A stretch of 64,000 bases of DNA from UBA7803 sp036381275 (GTDB lineage Bacteria > Pseudomonadota > Gammaproteobacteria > Pseudomonadales > Azotimanducaceae): assembly GCA_036381275.1 (NCBI GenBank), contig DASVDC010000078.1:8944-72943 (forward strand). The letters are read 5' to 3'. Positions 42,455 to 51,668 of the stretch are shown piece after piece (position 1 is the stretch's first letter; the number at the start of each line of letters is the position of its first letter). The position numbers and the translations under genes are program-made. The notes below the pieces were generated by a model. That model searched no databases. It was not told the DNA's origin and worked only from the letters and a program-made list of their open reading frames with translations.

Positions 42455-43345
42455 TCAGCTTTCCGGCGCCGGCGCCTCGTTGGTGAACAGCAGCCCGCCG
42501 GATTCGGTGCGTACCTGCTTGACCGATCCGTCGAGCCCCGCCGGCTGCTGGCGGCGCACGTAGGCGAACGCGCTGTCCGCGCCGGCGGCATTGAGGTTGC
42601 GCGGTAGATTGCCCTTGCGCGCGACCACGACCACGACGCGGCGATTGCGCGCGCGCCCCTCGGGCGTGGCGTTGGTCTCCAGCGCGTGGTTCTCGCCGTA
42701 GCCGACCGCCGACAGCCGCTCGCGCGCGACGCCCTGCGCTTCGAAGAAGCGCACCACGCGCGAGGCGCGCGCCGCAGACAGCTCCCAGTTCGAAGGGAAC
42801 CGGGCCGAGCCGATCGGCGTGTTGTCGGTATAGCCTTCCACGGTCACCGGATTGTCGAACTCGCGCAGGAACGCGGCCGTCTCCGTCAGAAGCACGATGG
42901 CGGACTCGGAAAGCTCCGCGCTGCCCGAAGCGAACAGCGCGGACGCATCCAGGCTGATCTCGAGCCAGTCGTTGTTCGCCTCCACCGCGGCGACGCCTTC
43001 GGTCAGAAAGCCCGCCAGCCGCTCCTCCACGCGGGCGCGGGACGGCTCGATGTGCGTGTCCCCCTCCTCTTCGTCGCGGAAGCCCATCGTATCGGGCACG
43101 TCCACCACGTGCGGCGACGCGGCCAGTGCCGGTTCGCCGATCGGAATCGGATCGATGGGACTGGCGGCGGGAGCGGCGAAGGTCTCCATCAGCGTCGCCG
43201 ACAGCACCCGGTACTTGCTTTCGTTCACGGTGGAAATCGCGTACATCACCACGAAGAACGCGAACAGCAGCGTGATGAAGTCGGCGTACGAGACCAGCCA
43301 GCGCTCGTGGTTGTCCGAATCCTCGAGGTAGCTGCGCCGCAGCAT
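42455..43345 (-). CDS. motD: flagellar stator protein MotD (MotB family)
   Basis: A 296-residue MotB-type stator subunit. One membrane segment (WLVSYADFITLLFAFFVVMY) carries Asp22, the proton-path residue. After a linker comes the OmpA/MotB peptidoglycan-binding domain (~150-250) with ASGSAELS, TVEGYTDNTPIGS and NWELSAARASRVV. With MotC it forms the second stator set of Pseudomonas-type motors. The ATG overlaps the motC stop. The C-terminal ~45 residues extend past the OmpA domain. Confidence 0.92.
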   Translation of the reverse strand: MLRRSYLEDSDNHERWLVSYADFITLLFAFFVVMYAISTVNESKYRVLSATLMETFAAPAASPIDPIPIGEPALAASPHVVDVPDTMGFRDEEEGDTHIEPSRARVEERLAGFLTEGVAAVEANNDWLEISLDASALFASGSAELSESAIVLLTETAAFLREFDNPVTVEGYTDNTPIGSARFPSNWELSAARASRVVRFFEAQGVARERLSAVGYGENHALETNATPEGRARNRRVVVVVARKGNLPRNLNAAGADSAFAYVRRQQPAGLDGSVKQVRTESGGLLFTNEAPAPES

Positions 43346-44091
43346 CAGACACGCTCCAGGTAGCTGCCGAGGCGGACCTCGATCAGACGCGGGTGCTCAC
43401 CCTCGGCGATCGCGAGCAGTCCTTCGACCAGCAGCGCGCGGCCGTCGGCGACCCGCAGCGCCACCGCTTTCAGCCGGTCGGCCACCGGCAGGAACAGCAG
43501 GTTCGCGAAGCCGACGCCGTAGATCGTCGCGACGAACGCGGTCGCGATGCCCGCCCCGAGCGCGCCGGGATCCGCCAGGTTGCCCATCACGTGGATCAGG
43601 CCGAGCACCGCGCCGAGAATGCCGATGGTGGGCGCATAGCCGCCCATCGCCCGATACACCTGCGCCGCGGCCAGATCGGACTCGGTGCGCGCGGTCAGCT
43701 CGAGCTCGAGCGCACGGCGTATCGCGTGCGGCTCGCCGCCGTCGATGATCAGCTCGAGGCCCTTGCGCGTGAACGGGTCGCGCTCACCGTCGAGGATGTT
43801 CTCGAGCCCGAGCAGCCCCTCCCGACGGGTCCGGCGGCTCCACTCGCAGACCCGCTCGATCGCCTGCGCGAAATCCGCCTTCGGCGGCGTCAGCACCCAG
43901 CGCATGAGCGTGAGCGCGCGGCGCAGGCGTGCGTACGGCGTCTGCAGCATCACCGCGCCGAGCGTGCCGCCGAGCACGATCACCAGCGCCGGCGCGTTCA
44001 GCAGCGCGCCGGCATGGCCGCCGTCGAGGTGGTTGCCGCCGAGGATCGCGGCGAAACCGATCAGCGCACCGATCAGCGCGACCCGGTCCAT
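43345..44091 (-). CDS. motC: flagellar stator protein MotC (MotA family)
   Basis: A 248-residue MotA-type channel subunit. Four membrane helices, the cytoplasmic loop with charged residues (RRTRREGLLGLENIL), and the conserved GYAPTIGILGAVLGLIHVM and FVATIYGVGFANLLF helices are present. It pairs with MotD. The length, shorter than E. coli MotA, fits MotC. It starts directly at the fliA stop, without the chemotaxis genes that usually lie between them. Confidence 0.92.
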   Translation of the reverse strand: MDRVALIGALIGFAAILGGNHLDGGHAGALLNAPALVIVLGGTLGAVMLQTPYARLRRALTLMRWVLTPPKADFAQAIERVCEWSRRTRREGLLGLENILDGERDPFTRKGLELIIDGGEPHAIRRALELELTARTESDLAAAQVYRAMGGYAPTIGILGAVLGLIHVMGNLADPGALGAGIATAFVATIYGVGFANLLFLPVADRLKAVALRVADGRALLVEGLLAIAEGEHPRLIEVRLGSYLERV

Positions 44092-44814
44092 CTAGTCCTC
44101 CAGCCACTCGGCCAGGCGTGCGCGGAGGCGCAGCGTGCTCTGGCTCATGATCTGGCTGACCCGAGACTCACTGACCCCGAGCACCGCGCCGATCTCCTTG
44201 AGGTTCAGCTCTTCGTCGTAGTACAGCGAGAGCACGAGCTGCTCGCGCTCGGGCAGGTCGGCAATGGCCTGCGCGAGCTCGCGTTCGAACGCCTGTCGTT
44301 CGAAGCCGCTCGCGACTTCCTCTTCGCCGCTGGGCTCGCTGCCCTCCTCCGACTCCATCAGCGCTTCGAAGCTGAACAGGCGCGCGCCCGACGCATCCGT
44401 CAGCATGCGGTGGTATTCGTCCAGCGAGATCCCGAGCGATGCGGCGATGTCCTTGTCCTGAGCTTCCCGCCCGGTGCTCGCCTCCACCTCGCGGACCGCG
44501 TCCGCGACCCGGCGCGCGTTGCGGTGTACCGAGCGCGGTGCCCAGTCGCCCCGGCGCACCTCGTCCAGCATCGCGCCGCGGATGCGGATGCCGGCATAGG
44601 TCTCGAAGCTGGCGCCGCGGCTGCCGTCGAACTTGCTGGCCGCCTCCAGCAGGCCGATCATCCCGGCCTGCACCAGGTCGTCCACCTGCACACTGGCGGG
44701 CAGCCGCGCGGTCAGGTGGTGCGCGATGCGCTTCACCAGATGCGCATACTCCGCCACCAGGTGCTCCGGGCGGTGACAGGCCGCCGCGTACGCGGCCACG
44801 CCGTGATCACGCAT
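44092..44814 (-). CDS. fliA: flagellar sigma factor sigma-28 FliA
   Basis: A 240-residue FliA. Region 2 is seen as VKRIAHHLTARLPASVQVDDL, then MIGLLEAASKFDGSRGASFE and RIRGAMLDEVRRGDWAPRSV; region 4 is LPEREQLVLSLYYDEELNLK, then IGAVLGVSESRVSQI. It directs late flagellar genes. The ATG at 44814 gives an 8-base overlap with flhG; a TTG at 44832 would be longer but is less likely. It is followed immediately by motC. Confidence 0.95.
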   Translation of the reverse strand: MRDHGVAAYAAACHRPEHLVAEYAHLVKRIAHHLTARLPASVQVDDLVQAGMIGLLEAASKFDGSRGASFETYAGIRIRGAMLDEVRRGDWAPRSVHRNARRVADAVREVEASTGREAQDKDIAASLGISLDEYHRMLTDASGARLFSFEALMESEEGSEPSGEEEVASGFERQAFERELAQAIADLPEREQLVLSLYYDEELNLKEIGAVLGVSESRVSQIMSQSTLRLRARLAEWLED

Positions 44815-45667
44815 CGAGGGGGCCGCTCGCAACCAACTGCTCCACGAAGAATTCGAGGTGACCGCGCGCCATGGCGGGAATCGGCCAGCCGTCCACCTCG
44901 CTCGCGAGGCGCATGAAGTCCTGGCTGACGCGGCAGGTCGGATACGCGTCCACCACCGCCCGCTGCTTCTGCACCGCCCGGCGCAGGTGGTCGTCGTAGG
45001 CGATGCTGCCGGCGTGCAGGAGCTGCACGTCGAGGAAACGGTCGGTGACGTTCTTCAGCTTCGCGTACGCGCTCCGGGCGTCCTCGTCGGCCCGGATCAT
45101 GTTGACGACCACGCGCACGCGATCGATGCCGTAGCTCTGGTTCAGCACCTTGATCAGCGCGTAGGCGTCGGTGATCGAGGTGGGCTCGTCGCAGACCACG
45201 ACGATCACCTCCTGCGCCGCGCACAGAAAGCTCATCACGCCGTGACCGATGCCGGCCGCGGTGTCGATCACCAGCACGTCGAGCCGGTGCGCGATGGCGC
45301 TGAACGCCGAGATCAGCCCGGCGTGCTCACGGGTGCCGAGCTGCGCCATCTCCTGCATGCCGGACGCAGCCGGGACGATCTCGAGACCCTGCGGCCCTTC
45401 GACGATCACGTCGGCGAGCCCGCACTCCCCGTCCAGCACGTCCTTCAGCGTGTGCGTCGGCTTCAGGCCGAGCAGCACGTCCACGTTGGCGAGCCCGAGG
45501 TCGGCGTCGAGCAGCGTGACCCGCCGGCCGATCTTGCACAGCGCCACGCCGAGGTTCACCGAGACGTTGGTCTTGCCGACCCCGCCCTTGCCGCCGGTGA
45601 CCGCCACCACCTGGATGGGGTTTCGCCCGGCCACGCTCGCCTTAGCTGACACCGTGCCCGCCAACAT
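44807..45667 (-). CDS. flhG: flagellar number regulator FlhG (FleN)
   Basis: A 286-residue MinD/ParA-type ATPase. The deviant Walker A is TGGKGGVGKTNVSVNL, switch I is LLDADLGLANVDVLLGL, and Walker B is VLVIDTAAGIG. It limits the number of polar flagella by restraining FlhF and the FleQ/FlrA activator. The ATG at 45667 was chosen for its GAGG site and length match with FleN (~280); the frame runs upstream to 45718 but overlaps flhF. Confidence 0.94.
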   Translation of the reverse strand: MLAGTVSAKASVAGRNPIQVVAVTGGKGGVGKTNVSVNLGVALCKIGRRVTLLDADLGLANVDVLLGLKPTHTLKDVLDGECGLADVIVEGPQGLEIVPAASGMQEMAQLGTREHAGLISAFSAIAHRLDVLVIDTAAGIGHGVMSFLCAAQEVIVVVCDEPTSITDAYALIKVLNQSYGIDRVRVVVNMIRADEDARSAYAKLKNVTDRFLDVQLLHAGSIAYDDHLRRAVQKQRAVVDAYPTCRVSQDFMRLASEVDGWPIPAMARGHLEFFVEQLVASGPLDA

Positions 45668-45674
45668 CCTGACC

Positions 45675-46622
45675 TCAAGCTTCATAGGAAAAAGTAGTGC
45701 GCATTCCCGAACGGTCAACGCCGCCTCTGACGAGCTCGGCCACGAGCTCCGGCGTGGCCCGGTCGAGCTCGTCCGGGAGCTCCGGCCCTCTCGACACCCA
45801 CAGGAGCGGCAGATCCCAGCCGGTGATCACGCTGAGGGCGGGGCCGACCAGATCCGCCTGATCCACGTGGGTCAGCACCACCCCGGCGAACGGGTGCGCG
45901 TCGAGCCGGCCGCGGAAGCGCCGGAGCGCCCCCGGTTGCCAGACCGCGGGTACCACCAGCACGTCCATGGTCGCCGCCGGGGCGCGAGCTCCGCCGGCGG
46001 TGCTGCTGATTCCCGCCGTGTCCACCAGCACCAGCGACTTGTCACGATGCTCGTCGAGCACGCGGTCGATCTCGGAATCGGCACACTCCCGGTAACCGAC
46101 TTCCAGCAGCTCGGCCGCCAGCGCGAGCTGCTCACAACCCGCCAGACGCCGGTTGTCGGTGCTGAGCAGCAGCACCCCGCGGTTTCCGTAGCGCAGCACG
46201 CGCTCGGCCACGAGCTTGATGATCGCCGTGGTTTTGCCGGCACCGGGCGGACCGATGAAGCGCAGCGCCCCCGTCAGCGGGCTCGGCAGCGCCGCGGTAC
46301 GGACGCAGCGCGCCGCGAACGTCGCCGGGTCCTCGATGCCGTCCGTCTCCTGCAGCGGGTGCCCGAAATCGGGCTCGAAGCCGAGCGCCGTCAGGCGAGC
46401 CCGCAGTGCGTCGTGCTCGCGCGCGGCGGTCCGCGCGGCCGGAGGCGTGAAGGTCGCCGGAAAGTCGCGGCTCGCGAGAATCTCCACCTGACCGTCGCGC
46501 TGCCGCTGCTCCAGGATCACCGCGTCGCGCCCGAGCGCGGCCCGGACCTGAGCGATGGCCTCCCGGGGGGTACGGCCGACGAAACGCAGCGGCTCGCCGC
46601 CGCCGTTGGACTGCTCGGTCAT
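45675..46622 (-). CDS. flhF: flagellar placement GTPase FlhF (short form)
   Basis: A 315-residue SRP-type GTPase. The N-terminus has RFVGRTPREAIAQVRAALG, typical of FlhF. The G domain has GPPGAGKTTAIIKLVAE, LLSTDNRRLAGCEQL, LVLVDTAG and LTHVDQAD. It sets the polar site of the flagellum. Pseudomonas FlhF is about 430 residues; this one has a much shortened basic/N region between ~60 and 115. All G motifs are present, although TKxD reads THVD. It lies three bases from flhA. Confidence 0.9.
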   Translation of the reverse strand: MTEQSNGGGEPLRFVGRTPREAIAQVRAALGRDAVILEQRQRDGQVEILASRDFPATFTPPAARTAAREHDALRARLTALGFEPDFGHPLQETDGIEDPATFAARCVRTAALPSPLTGALRFIGPPGAGKTTAIIKLVAERVLRYGNRGVLLLSTDNRRLAGCEQLALAAELLEVGYRECADSEIDRVLDEHRDKSLVLVDTAGISSTAGGARAPAATMDVLVVPAVWQPGALRRFRGRLDAHPFAGVVLTHVDQADLVGPALSVITGWDLPLLWVSRGPELPDELDRATPELVAELVRGGVDRSGMRTTFSYEA

Positions 46623-46625
46623 GCC

Positions 46626-48692
46626 TTACGCTCCTTTGCCGATGGTGGCGACCACCGTGATCTGCTTGTTGTCTGGAATCTCTTCGAACGCCAGCACGTG
46701 AATGGTCTGGCGCGGCGTACGCACGAAACGCGCGAGCAGGCTGCGGATCGGGCTGCTGACGAGCAGCACCGCCGGACGGCCCGCCACCTCCTGGCGCTCG
46801 GCCGCGGACAGGATCGACTGCTGCAGCCGTTCCGCCATACCGGGCTCGATCACCGGAGCGTCGCTTCCGCCGCCGTTGTTCCGCGCCTGCATCAGCAGCT
46901 TCTCGAGGTCCGGATCGAGGGTAATCACCTCGAGTACCGGGCTCGCGCCGTAGATGCTCTGCACGATCATCCGGCCGAGCGCGGCACGCACCAGCGCGGT
47001 GAGCTGCTCGTGATCCTTGATGCTCGGCCCGTGCTCGGCCAGCGTCTCCGCGATGGTCCGCATGTCCCGAATCGGGATGCGCTCGGCCAGCAGGTTCTGC
47101 AGTATCCGCAACAGCGAGGACAGCGACACCGATCCGGGTACGAGCTGCTCGGCCAGCTTCGGCGCATGCTGGCTCATCAGGTCGAGGAGCTGCTGCACCT
47201 CGTCGTGCCCGAGCAGCTCCGCGGCGTGCTCGATCATGAGCTGGTTCAGGTGCGTGGCAATCACCGTCCCCGGATCGACCACCGTGTACCCGAGCGTCTG
47301 CGCCGACTCCCGGTCCGCTTCGCCGATCCACACCGCCTCGAGCCCGAACGCCGGATCGCGCGTCTCGATGCCTTCCACCCGACCGAACACCTCGCCCGGG
47401 TCGATCGCCAGGAACTTGTCCGGATGGACTTCGGCCTCGCCCACCGTCACGCCCATCAGCGAGATCCGATAGGCCGTAGGCAGCAGATCCAGGTTGTCGC
47501 GGATGTGCACCGGCGGCACGAGAAAGCCGAGCTCCGAGGAGAGCTTCTTGCGCACCCCTTTGATGCGGGCGAGGAGCTGTCCGCCCTGCTCGCGATCCAC
47601 CAGCGGGATCAGGCGATAGCCCACCTCGAGGCCCAGCACGTCCAGCGGCGCCACGTCCTGCCAGCCGACGTCGATCACCTCGTCGCTGGCCGCCGGCAGC
47701 ACAGGCTCGGGCTCCGGTTCCAGGGCGGCGCGGCGCACGCGCTCACGAATCAGCCACGCGCCCCCGAGGGCGAGGCCCGCGAGCAGCAGGAACACCAGGT
47801 GCGGCATCCCCGGCACGATGCCGAGCGCGAGCAGGACGCCGCCGGTCACCCCGAGTGCCCGCGGATCGTCGAACATCTGGGTCATCACCTGGCTGCTCAT
47901 CTCGGATTCGCCGCTGACCCGGGTGACGATGATCGCCGCCGACGTCGACAGCAGCAGCGACGGGATCTGCGCGACCAGACCGTCGCCGATGGTGAGCAGC
48001 GTGTAGTTCTCGAGCGCAACGGAGAAGTCGAGCCCGTGCTGCACCATGCCGACGCCGAGGCCGCCGAGCACGTTGATGAACAGGATCAGGATGCCGGCCA
48101 CGGCATCGCCGCGAACGAACTTGCTGGCACCGTCCATCGCGCCGTAGAAGTCGGCTTCCTGCGCCACCTCTTCACGGCGCCGCCGCGCCTGATCCTGATC
48201 GATGATGCCGGCGTTGAGATCGGCGTCGATCGCCATCTGCTTGCCGGGCATCGCATCGAGGGTGAACCGGGCGCTCACCTCGGAGATCCGGCCGGCCCCC
48301 TTCGTCACGACGACGAAGTTGATGATCACCAGGATCATGAACACCACCAGCCCGACGACGTAGTTGCCGCCGACCAGCACTTCGCCGAACGCCTCGATCA
48401 CCTTGCCCGCCGCGTCGCCGCCGTTGTGGCCCTCCAGCAGCACCACGCGGGTCGATGCGACGTTCAGCGCGAGGCGCAGCAGCGTCGCCACCAGCAGAAT
48501 CGTCGGAAACGCGGCGAAGTCGAGCGGCCGCAGCGCGTAAACGCTGACCAGCAGCACCACCAGCGACAGCGCGATGTTGAAGGTGAACGCGACATCCAGC
48601 ACGACGGGCGGCACCTGCAGCGTCATCAACGCCAGGAGCAGCAGCAGCAGGAACGGGATGCCGATGTTCGCGCGGGCGAGCAGTGCGGTCAT
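46626..48692 (-). CDS. flhA: flagellar export apparatus protein FlhA
   Basis: A 688-residue FlhA. The N-terminal half has eight membrane helices with the FHIPEP signature region (GRISEVSARFTLDAMPGKQM), the FADFYGAMDGASKFVRGD-like loop, and a cytoplasmic linker; the C-terminal half (~350-688) is the ring-forming cytoplasmic domain. It is the largest export-gate component. It overlaps flhB by four bases and is followed by flhF after three. Confidence 0.97.
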   Translation of the reverse strand: MTALLARANIGIPFLLLLLLALMTLQVPPVVLDVAFTFNIALSLVVLLVSVYALRPLDFAAFPTILLVATLLRLALNVASTRVVLLEGHNGGDAAGKVIEAFGEVLVGGNYVVGLVVFMILVIINFVVVTKGAGRISEVSARFTLDAMPGKQMAIDADLNAGIIDQDQARRRREEVAQEADFYGAMDGASKFVRGDAVAGILILFINVLGGLGVGMVQHGLDFSVALENYTLLTIGDGLVAQIPSLLLSTSAAIIVTRVSGESEMSSQVMTQMFDDPRALGVTGGVLLALGIVPGMPHLVFLLLAGLALGGAWLIRERVRRAALEPEPEPVLPAASDEVIDVGWQDVAPLDVLGLEVGYRLIPLVDREQGGQLLARIKGVRKKLSSELGFLVPPVHIRDNLDLLPTAYRISLMGVTVGEAEVHPDKFLAIDPGEVFGRVEGIETRDPAFGLEAVWIGEADRESAQTLGYTVVDPGTVIATHLNQLMIEHAAELLGHDEVQQLLDLMSQHAPKLAEQLVPGSVSLSSLLRILQNLLAERIPIRDMRTIAETLAEHGPSIKDHEQLTALVRAALGRMIVQSIYGASPVLEVITLDPDLEKLLMQARNNGGGSDAPVIEPGMAERLQQSILSAAERQEVAGRPAVLLVSSPIRSLLARFVRTPRQTIHVLAFEEIPDNKQITVVATIGKGA

Positions 48693-49822
48693 GCCTCACC
48701 CTCCACGTAGTAGTCCGGCGGCACCGTGACGTCGCCGAGCTCCGGCGCACGCGCGAGCTGACCGCGCCGGTACTGCTCGAGCTGATAGACGTAGGCGAGC
48801 ACCTGCGCGACCGCGACGTACAGCCCCGGGGGGATCTCCTCGCCGGGCTCGGTCGCGTAGTAGACGGCCCGCGCGAGCGCCGGCACCCGCAGCATCGGCA
48901 CGTCCGCCGCTTCGGCGATTTCCCGGATGCGGAAGGCCATCCGATCCGCCCCCTTCGCCAGCACCACCGGTGCGCTCATGCTGAGCGCGTCGTACTTGAT
49001 CGCCACCGAGAAGTGCTCGGGGTTGGTGATCACCACGTCCGCCTTCGGCACCTCCTCCAGCATCCGGCGCCGGGACATCTCGTACTGGAGCTGACGGATG
49101 CGGGAGCGCACCTCGGGCTTGCCCTCGGTGTCCTTCATCTCGTCCTTCACTTCCTGCAGCGTCATCCGGAGCTGCTTCTCGTGCTGGTGAATCTGGAACG
49201 GGACATCGATCGCCGCGATCAGCACCAGCACGGCCCCCATCAGCAGGAGCGCCACCAGCACGATGTGGAGCCCGGAGCCGATCGCGCTCTCGAGCGTCAG
49301 GCTCGCGATGTGCAACAGGTCGCCCATCACGGCGTGCAGCAGCAGCACGGCGACGCCCGCGATCACGACGATCTTGACGACGGACTTCACGAGCTCGACC
49401 AGCGCGCGCACGGAGAACATGCGCTTGAAGCCGTTCATCGGACTCAGCCGGCTCGCCTTGAACGACACCGCCTTGCCCGACAGCAGGAATCCGCCGACGG
49501 CGACCGACGAGGCGACCCCGGCGAGGGCCGTGAGCAGCAGAAAGGGCGCGAGCACCCGAGCGGTCTCCACCGCCGCCGTGCCGAGCGCCTCCATCCAGTG
49601 CGCCTCCGGCTGGCTCGCGAGATCGAACAGGCGCCGGGTGAGCTCCATCAGCCGGCCCGCACCCCAGGGCGCCAGCCCCATCAGCCCGAGCGCGGCGGCG
49701 CAGACCAGTGCCATCGAGTTCAGCTCTCGCGATCGCGGAACCTGACCTTCCTCGCGCGCCTTCTCGCGTTTGCGGGGTGTCGCGCGTTCGGTGCGTTCCT
49801 GACCGAGGTTCTCTTCCGCCAT
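48689..49822 (-). CDS. flhB: flagellar export switch protein FlhB
   Basis: A 377-residue FlhB with four membrane helices and a cytoplasmic domain. The autocleavage motif is Asn267-Pro268-Glu269-His270 (NPEH) instead of the usual NPTH; the Asn-Pro bond is kept. FlhB switches export from hook to filament substrates. The N-terminal ERTERATPRKREKAREEGQV is typical. It follows fliR by nine bases. Confidence 0.96.
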   Translation of the reverse strand: MAEENLGQERTERATPRKREKAREEGQVPRSRELNSMALVCAAALGLMGLAPWGAGRLMELTRRLFDLASQPEAHWMEALGTAAVETARVLAPFLLLTALAGVASSVAVGGFLLSGKAVSFKASRLSPMNGFKRMFSVRALVELVKSVVKIVVIAGVAVLLLHAVMGDLLHIASLTLESAIGSGLHIVLVALLLMGAVLVLIAAIDVPFQIHQHEKQLRMTLQEVKDEMKDTEGKPEVRSRIRQLQYEMSRRRMLEEVPKADVVITNPEHFSVAIKYDALSMSAPVVLAKGADRMAFRIREIAEAADVPMLRVPALARAVYYATEPGEEIPPGLYVAVAQVLAYVYQLEQYRRGQLARAPELGDVTVPPDYYVEGEA

Positions 49823-49831
49823 CGCCCGAAC

Positions 49832-50590
49832 CTACCGCGTCCACAACCGCGCGAATTCGAAGAACTCGCGGGACAGCGCCTCGAACTGGGGCAGCCACCC
49901 CGACAGCGACAGCCAGATGATCACCAGGCCGAACAGCAGGCTGAACGGGAAGCCGAGCGAGAACACGTTGAGCTGCGGCGCGCTGCGGCTCATCACGCCG
50001 AAGGTCAGATTCACCACCAGGAGCGAGACCACCGCCGGCAGCGCGACCAGCACGCCGCCGACGAACATCCAGCCGCCGAGCCGGCTGATCTCGAGCGCGA
50101 GCTCGGGCAGCGGCACGCCGGCGCCGAGCGGAAACGCCTTGAAGCCGGTGACGAGCACGTCGAGCACGACGAGGTGGCCGTTCATCGCGAGGAATATCAG
50201 CGTCACCAGGATCAGGTAGAACTGCGACAGCGCGGTCACCTGCACGCCGTTGCCGGGGTCGACCATCATCGCGAAGCCGAGGCCCATCTGCATGCCGATG
50301 AACTGTCCGGCCACGACGAAGAGCTGAAAGAACACACTGGTCGCGAAGCCGAGCCCGATCCCGGCGACCAGCTGCAGAATCACGTCCGCGAACATCCCGA
50401 GCGACAGATCGGTGAGCATCGGCATCGGCGTCAGCAGGGGGCTCACAGCCAGCGCGACCGCGAGCGCCATCGCGATGCGGACTCGCGGCGAAACCAGGGC
50501 GTTGCCGAAGATCGGCACCACCATCATGAAGCCGCCCACGCGCAGCAGCGCCCAGAACACCTGGCTGAACCACCGGATGAACTCGTCCAT
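49832..50590 (-). CDS. fliR: flagellar export gate protein FliR
   Basis: A 252-residue FliR with about six membrane helices, including the conserved MQMGLGFAMMVDPGNGVQV and QFYLILVTLIFLAMNGH segments. It is part of the FliPQR export gate. I chose ATG 50590; a GTG at 50602 just after the fliQ stop is an alternative that adds four residues. The long upstream frame overlaps fliQ and is ignored. Confidence 0.93.
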   Translation of the reverse strand: MDEFIRWFSQVFWALLRVGGFMMVVPIFGNALVSPRVRIAMALAVALAVSPLLTPMPMLTDLSLGMFADVILQLVAGIGLGFATSVFFQLFVVAGQFIGMQMGLGFAMMVDPGNGVQVTALSQFYLILVTLIFLAMNGHLVVLDVLVTGFKAFPLGAGVPLPELALEISRLGGWMFVGGVLVALPAVVSLLVVNLTFGVMSRSAPQLNVFSLGFPFSLLFGLVIIWLSLSGWLPQFEALSREFFEFARLWTR

Positions 50591-50604
50591 CGGCAGGATC
50601 ACGG

Positions 50605-50874
50605 CTACCCCACCAGTCCCGGAATGCCGTGGATCAGACGCGTCGCGAAGTCCATGAGCTGGCCGAGGATCCACGGGCCGAACGCCATGATCGCGACCAG
50701 CGTGGCCATCAATCGCGGCAGGAACGACAGCGTCTGCTCGTTGATCTGCGTGGCCGCCTGCAGCACCGACACCACGAGCCCGACGAGCAGGCTCGGCAGA
50801 ACGATCACGGCGACGATCAGCACGACCAGGTAGAGGGCGTCGCCGAACAGCGAGAGCACGTCGCCCGGGGTCAT
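50605..50874 (-). CDS. fliQ: flagellar export gate protein FliQ
   Basis: An 89-residue FliQ with two membrane helices (LYLVVLIVAVIVLPSLLVGL and RLMATLVAIMAFGPWILGQL) joined by the conserved VSVLQAATQINEQTLSFLP loop. The length is standard. It overlaps the fliP stop by four bases. Confidence 0.96.
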   Translation of the reverse strand: MTPGDVLSLFGDALYLVVLIVAVIVLPSLLVGLVVSVLQAATQINEQTLSFLPRLMATLVAIMAFGPWILGQLMDFATRLIHGIPGLVG

Positions 50875-51668
50875 GTCGTGCCTCCGAACGAGCTCGCGAG
50901 GGTGCCCATGATCATCACCCAGCCGTCCACCAGCACGAACAGCATGATCTTGAACGGCAGCGAGATGATCAGCGGCGAGAGCATCATCATGCCCATCGAC
51001 ATCAGCACGCTCGCGACCACCATGTCGATCACGAGAAACGGAATGAACAGCATGAAGCCGATCTGAAACGCGGTCTTCAGCTCACTGGTCATGAATGCCG
51101 GTACCAGCACGAAGAACCCGACTTCCTCGGGCGACGCCACCGGCTCGTGCTCGGCGATGCGCATGAACATGTCGAGGTCGGCCTCACGCGTCTGCGCCAG
51201 CATGAACTCCCGGAACGGGCCCGCCGCCCGCTCGAGCGCCTCCTGCGGGGAGATGGCCTCGGCGAGATAGGGCTGCAGCGCCACCTCGTTGACCTCGGAG
51301 AGCACCGGTGCCATCACGAAGATGGTCAGGAACAGCGCGAGACCCACCAGGATCTGGTTCGACGGCGTGGTCTGCATGCCGATCGCCTGGCGCAGGATGG
51401 CGAACACGACGATGATGCGGGTGAACGCGGTGAGCATGATCACCGCCGACGGCAGCAGCGTCAGCAGCGTCATCACCGCGAGGATCTGGATGCTCACGCC
51501 GTAGCTCTGACCGCCGTCGGCGCTTTCGGTGACCGTCAGCGCCGGGATCTGCGGCATCGCGTGCGCGTCGCCGGCGAGCGCCAGCAGAACGGCCAGCGGC
51601 AGCAGCAGGAGAAGACCGGATCGCGGTCTGGAGACCGCTCCTACGGGGGCGGTGGGTCGCCTGCTCAC
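50871..51668 (-). CDS. fliP: flagellar export gate protein FliP
   Basis: A 265-residue FliP with cleavable signal (LLLLLPLAVLLALAGDAHA) and family segments FTRIIVVFAILRQAIGMQTT, NQILVGLALFLTIFVM and IPFLVIDMVVASVLMSMGMM. It starts with GTG 51668, overlapping the fliO stop (GTGA). The basic n-region of the signal peptide (PTAPVGAVSRPRSG) is encoded by a REP palindrome at 51620-51643, so the repeat has been absorbed into coding sequence without breaking the frame. Confidence 0.95.
   Translation of the reverse strand: MSRRPTAPVGAVSRPRSGLLLLLPLAVLLALAGDAHAMPQIPALTVTESADGGQSYGVSIQILAVMTLLTLLPSAVIMLTAFTRIIVVFAILRQAIGMQTTPSNQILVGLALFLTIFVMAPVLSEVNEVALQPYLAEAISPQEALERAAGPFREFMLAQTREADLDMFMRIAEHEPVASPEEVGFFVLVPAFMTSELKTAFQIGFMLFIPFLVIDMVVASVLMSMGMMMLSPLIISLPFKIMLFVLVDGWVMIMGTLASSFGGTT
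51620..51643. repeat. REP palindrome inside fliP
   Basis: On the minus strand the element reads GTAGGAGCGG then TCTCCAGACCGCGAT, nearly identical to the 2083-2106 REP. It lies within the fliP signal-peptide codons and keeps the frame. Confidence 0.75.

Noticed and set aside
45249..48710. A 1153-residue open frame on the plus strand opposite flhG, flhF and flhA
   Set aside because: It is a shadow of real minus-strand genes in GC-rich DNA: composition is His/Arg/Glu/Asp-rich, no family motif, and the opposite strand is fully explained.
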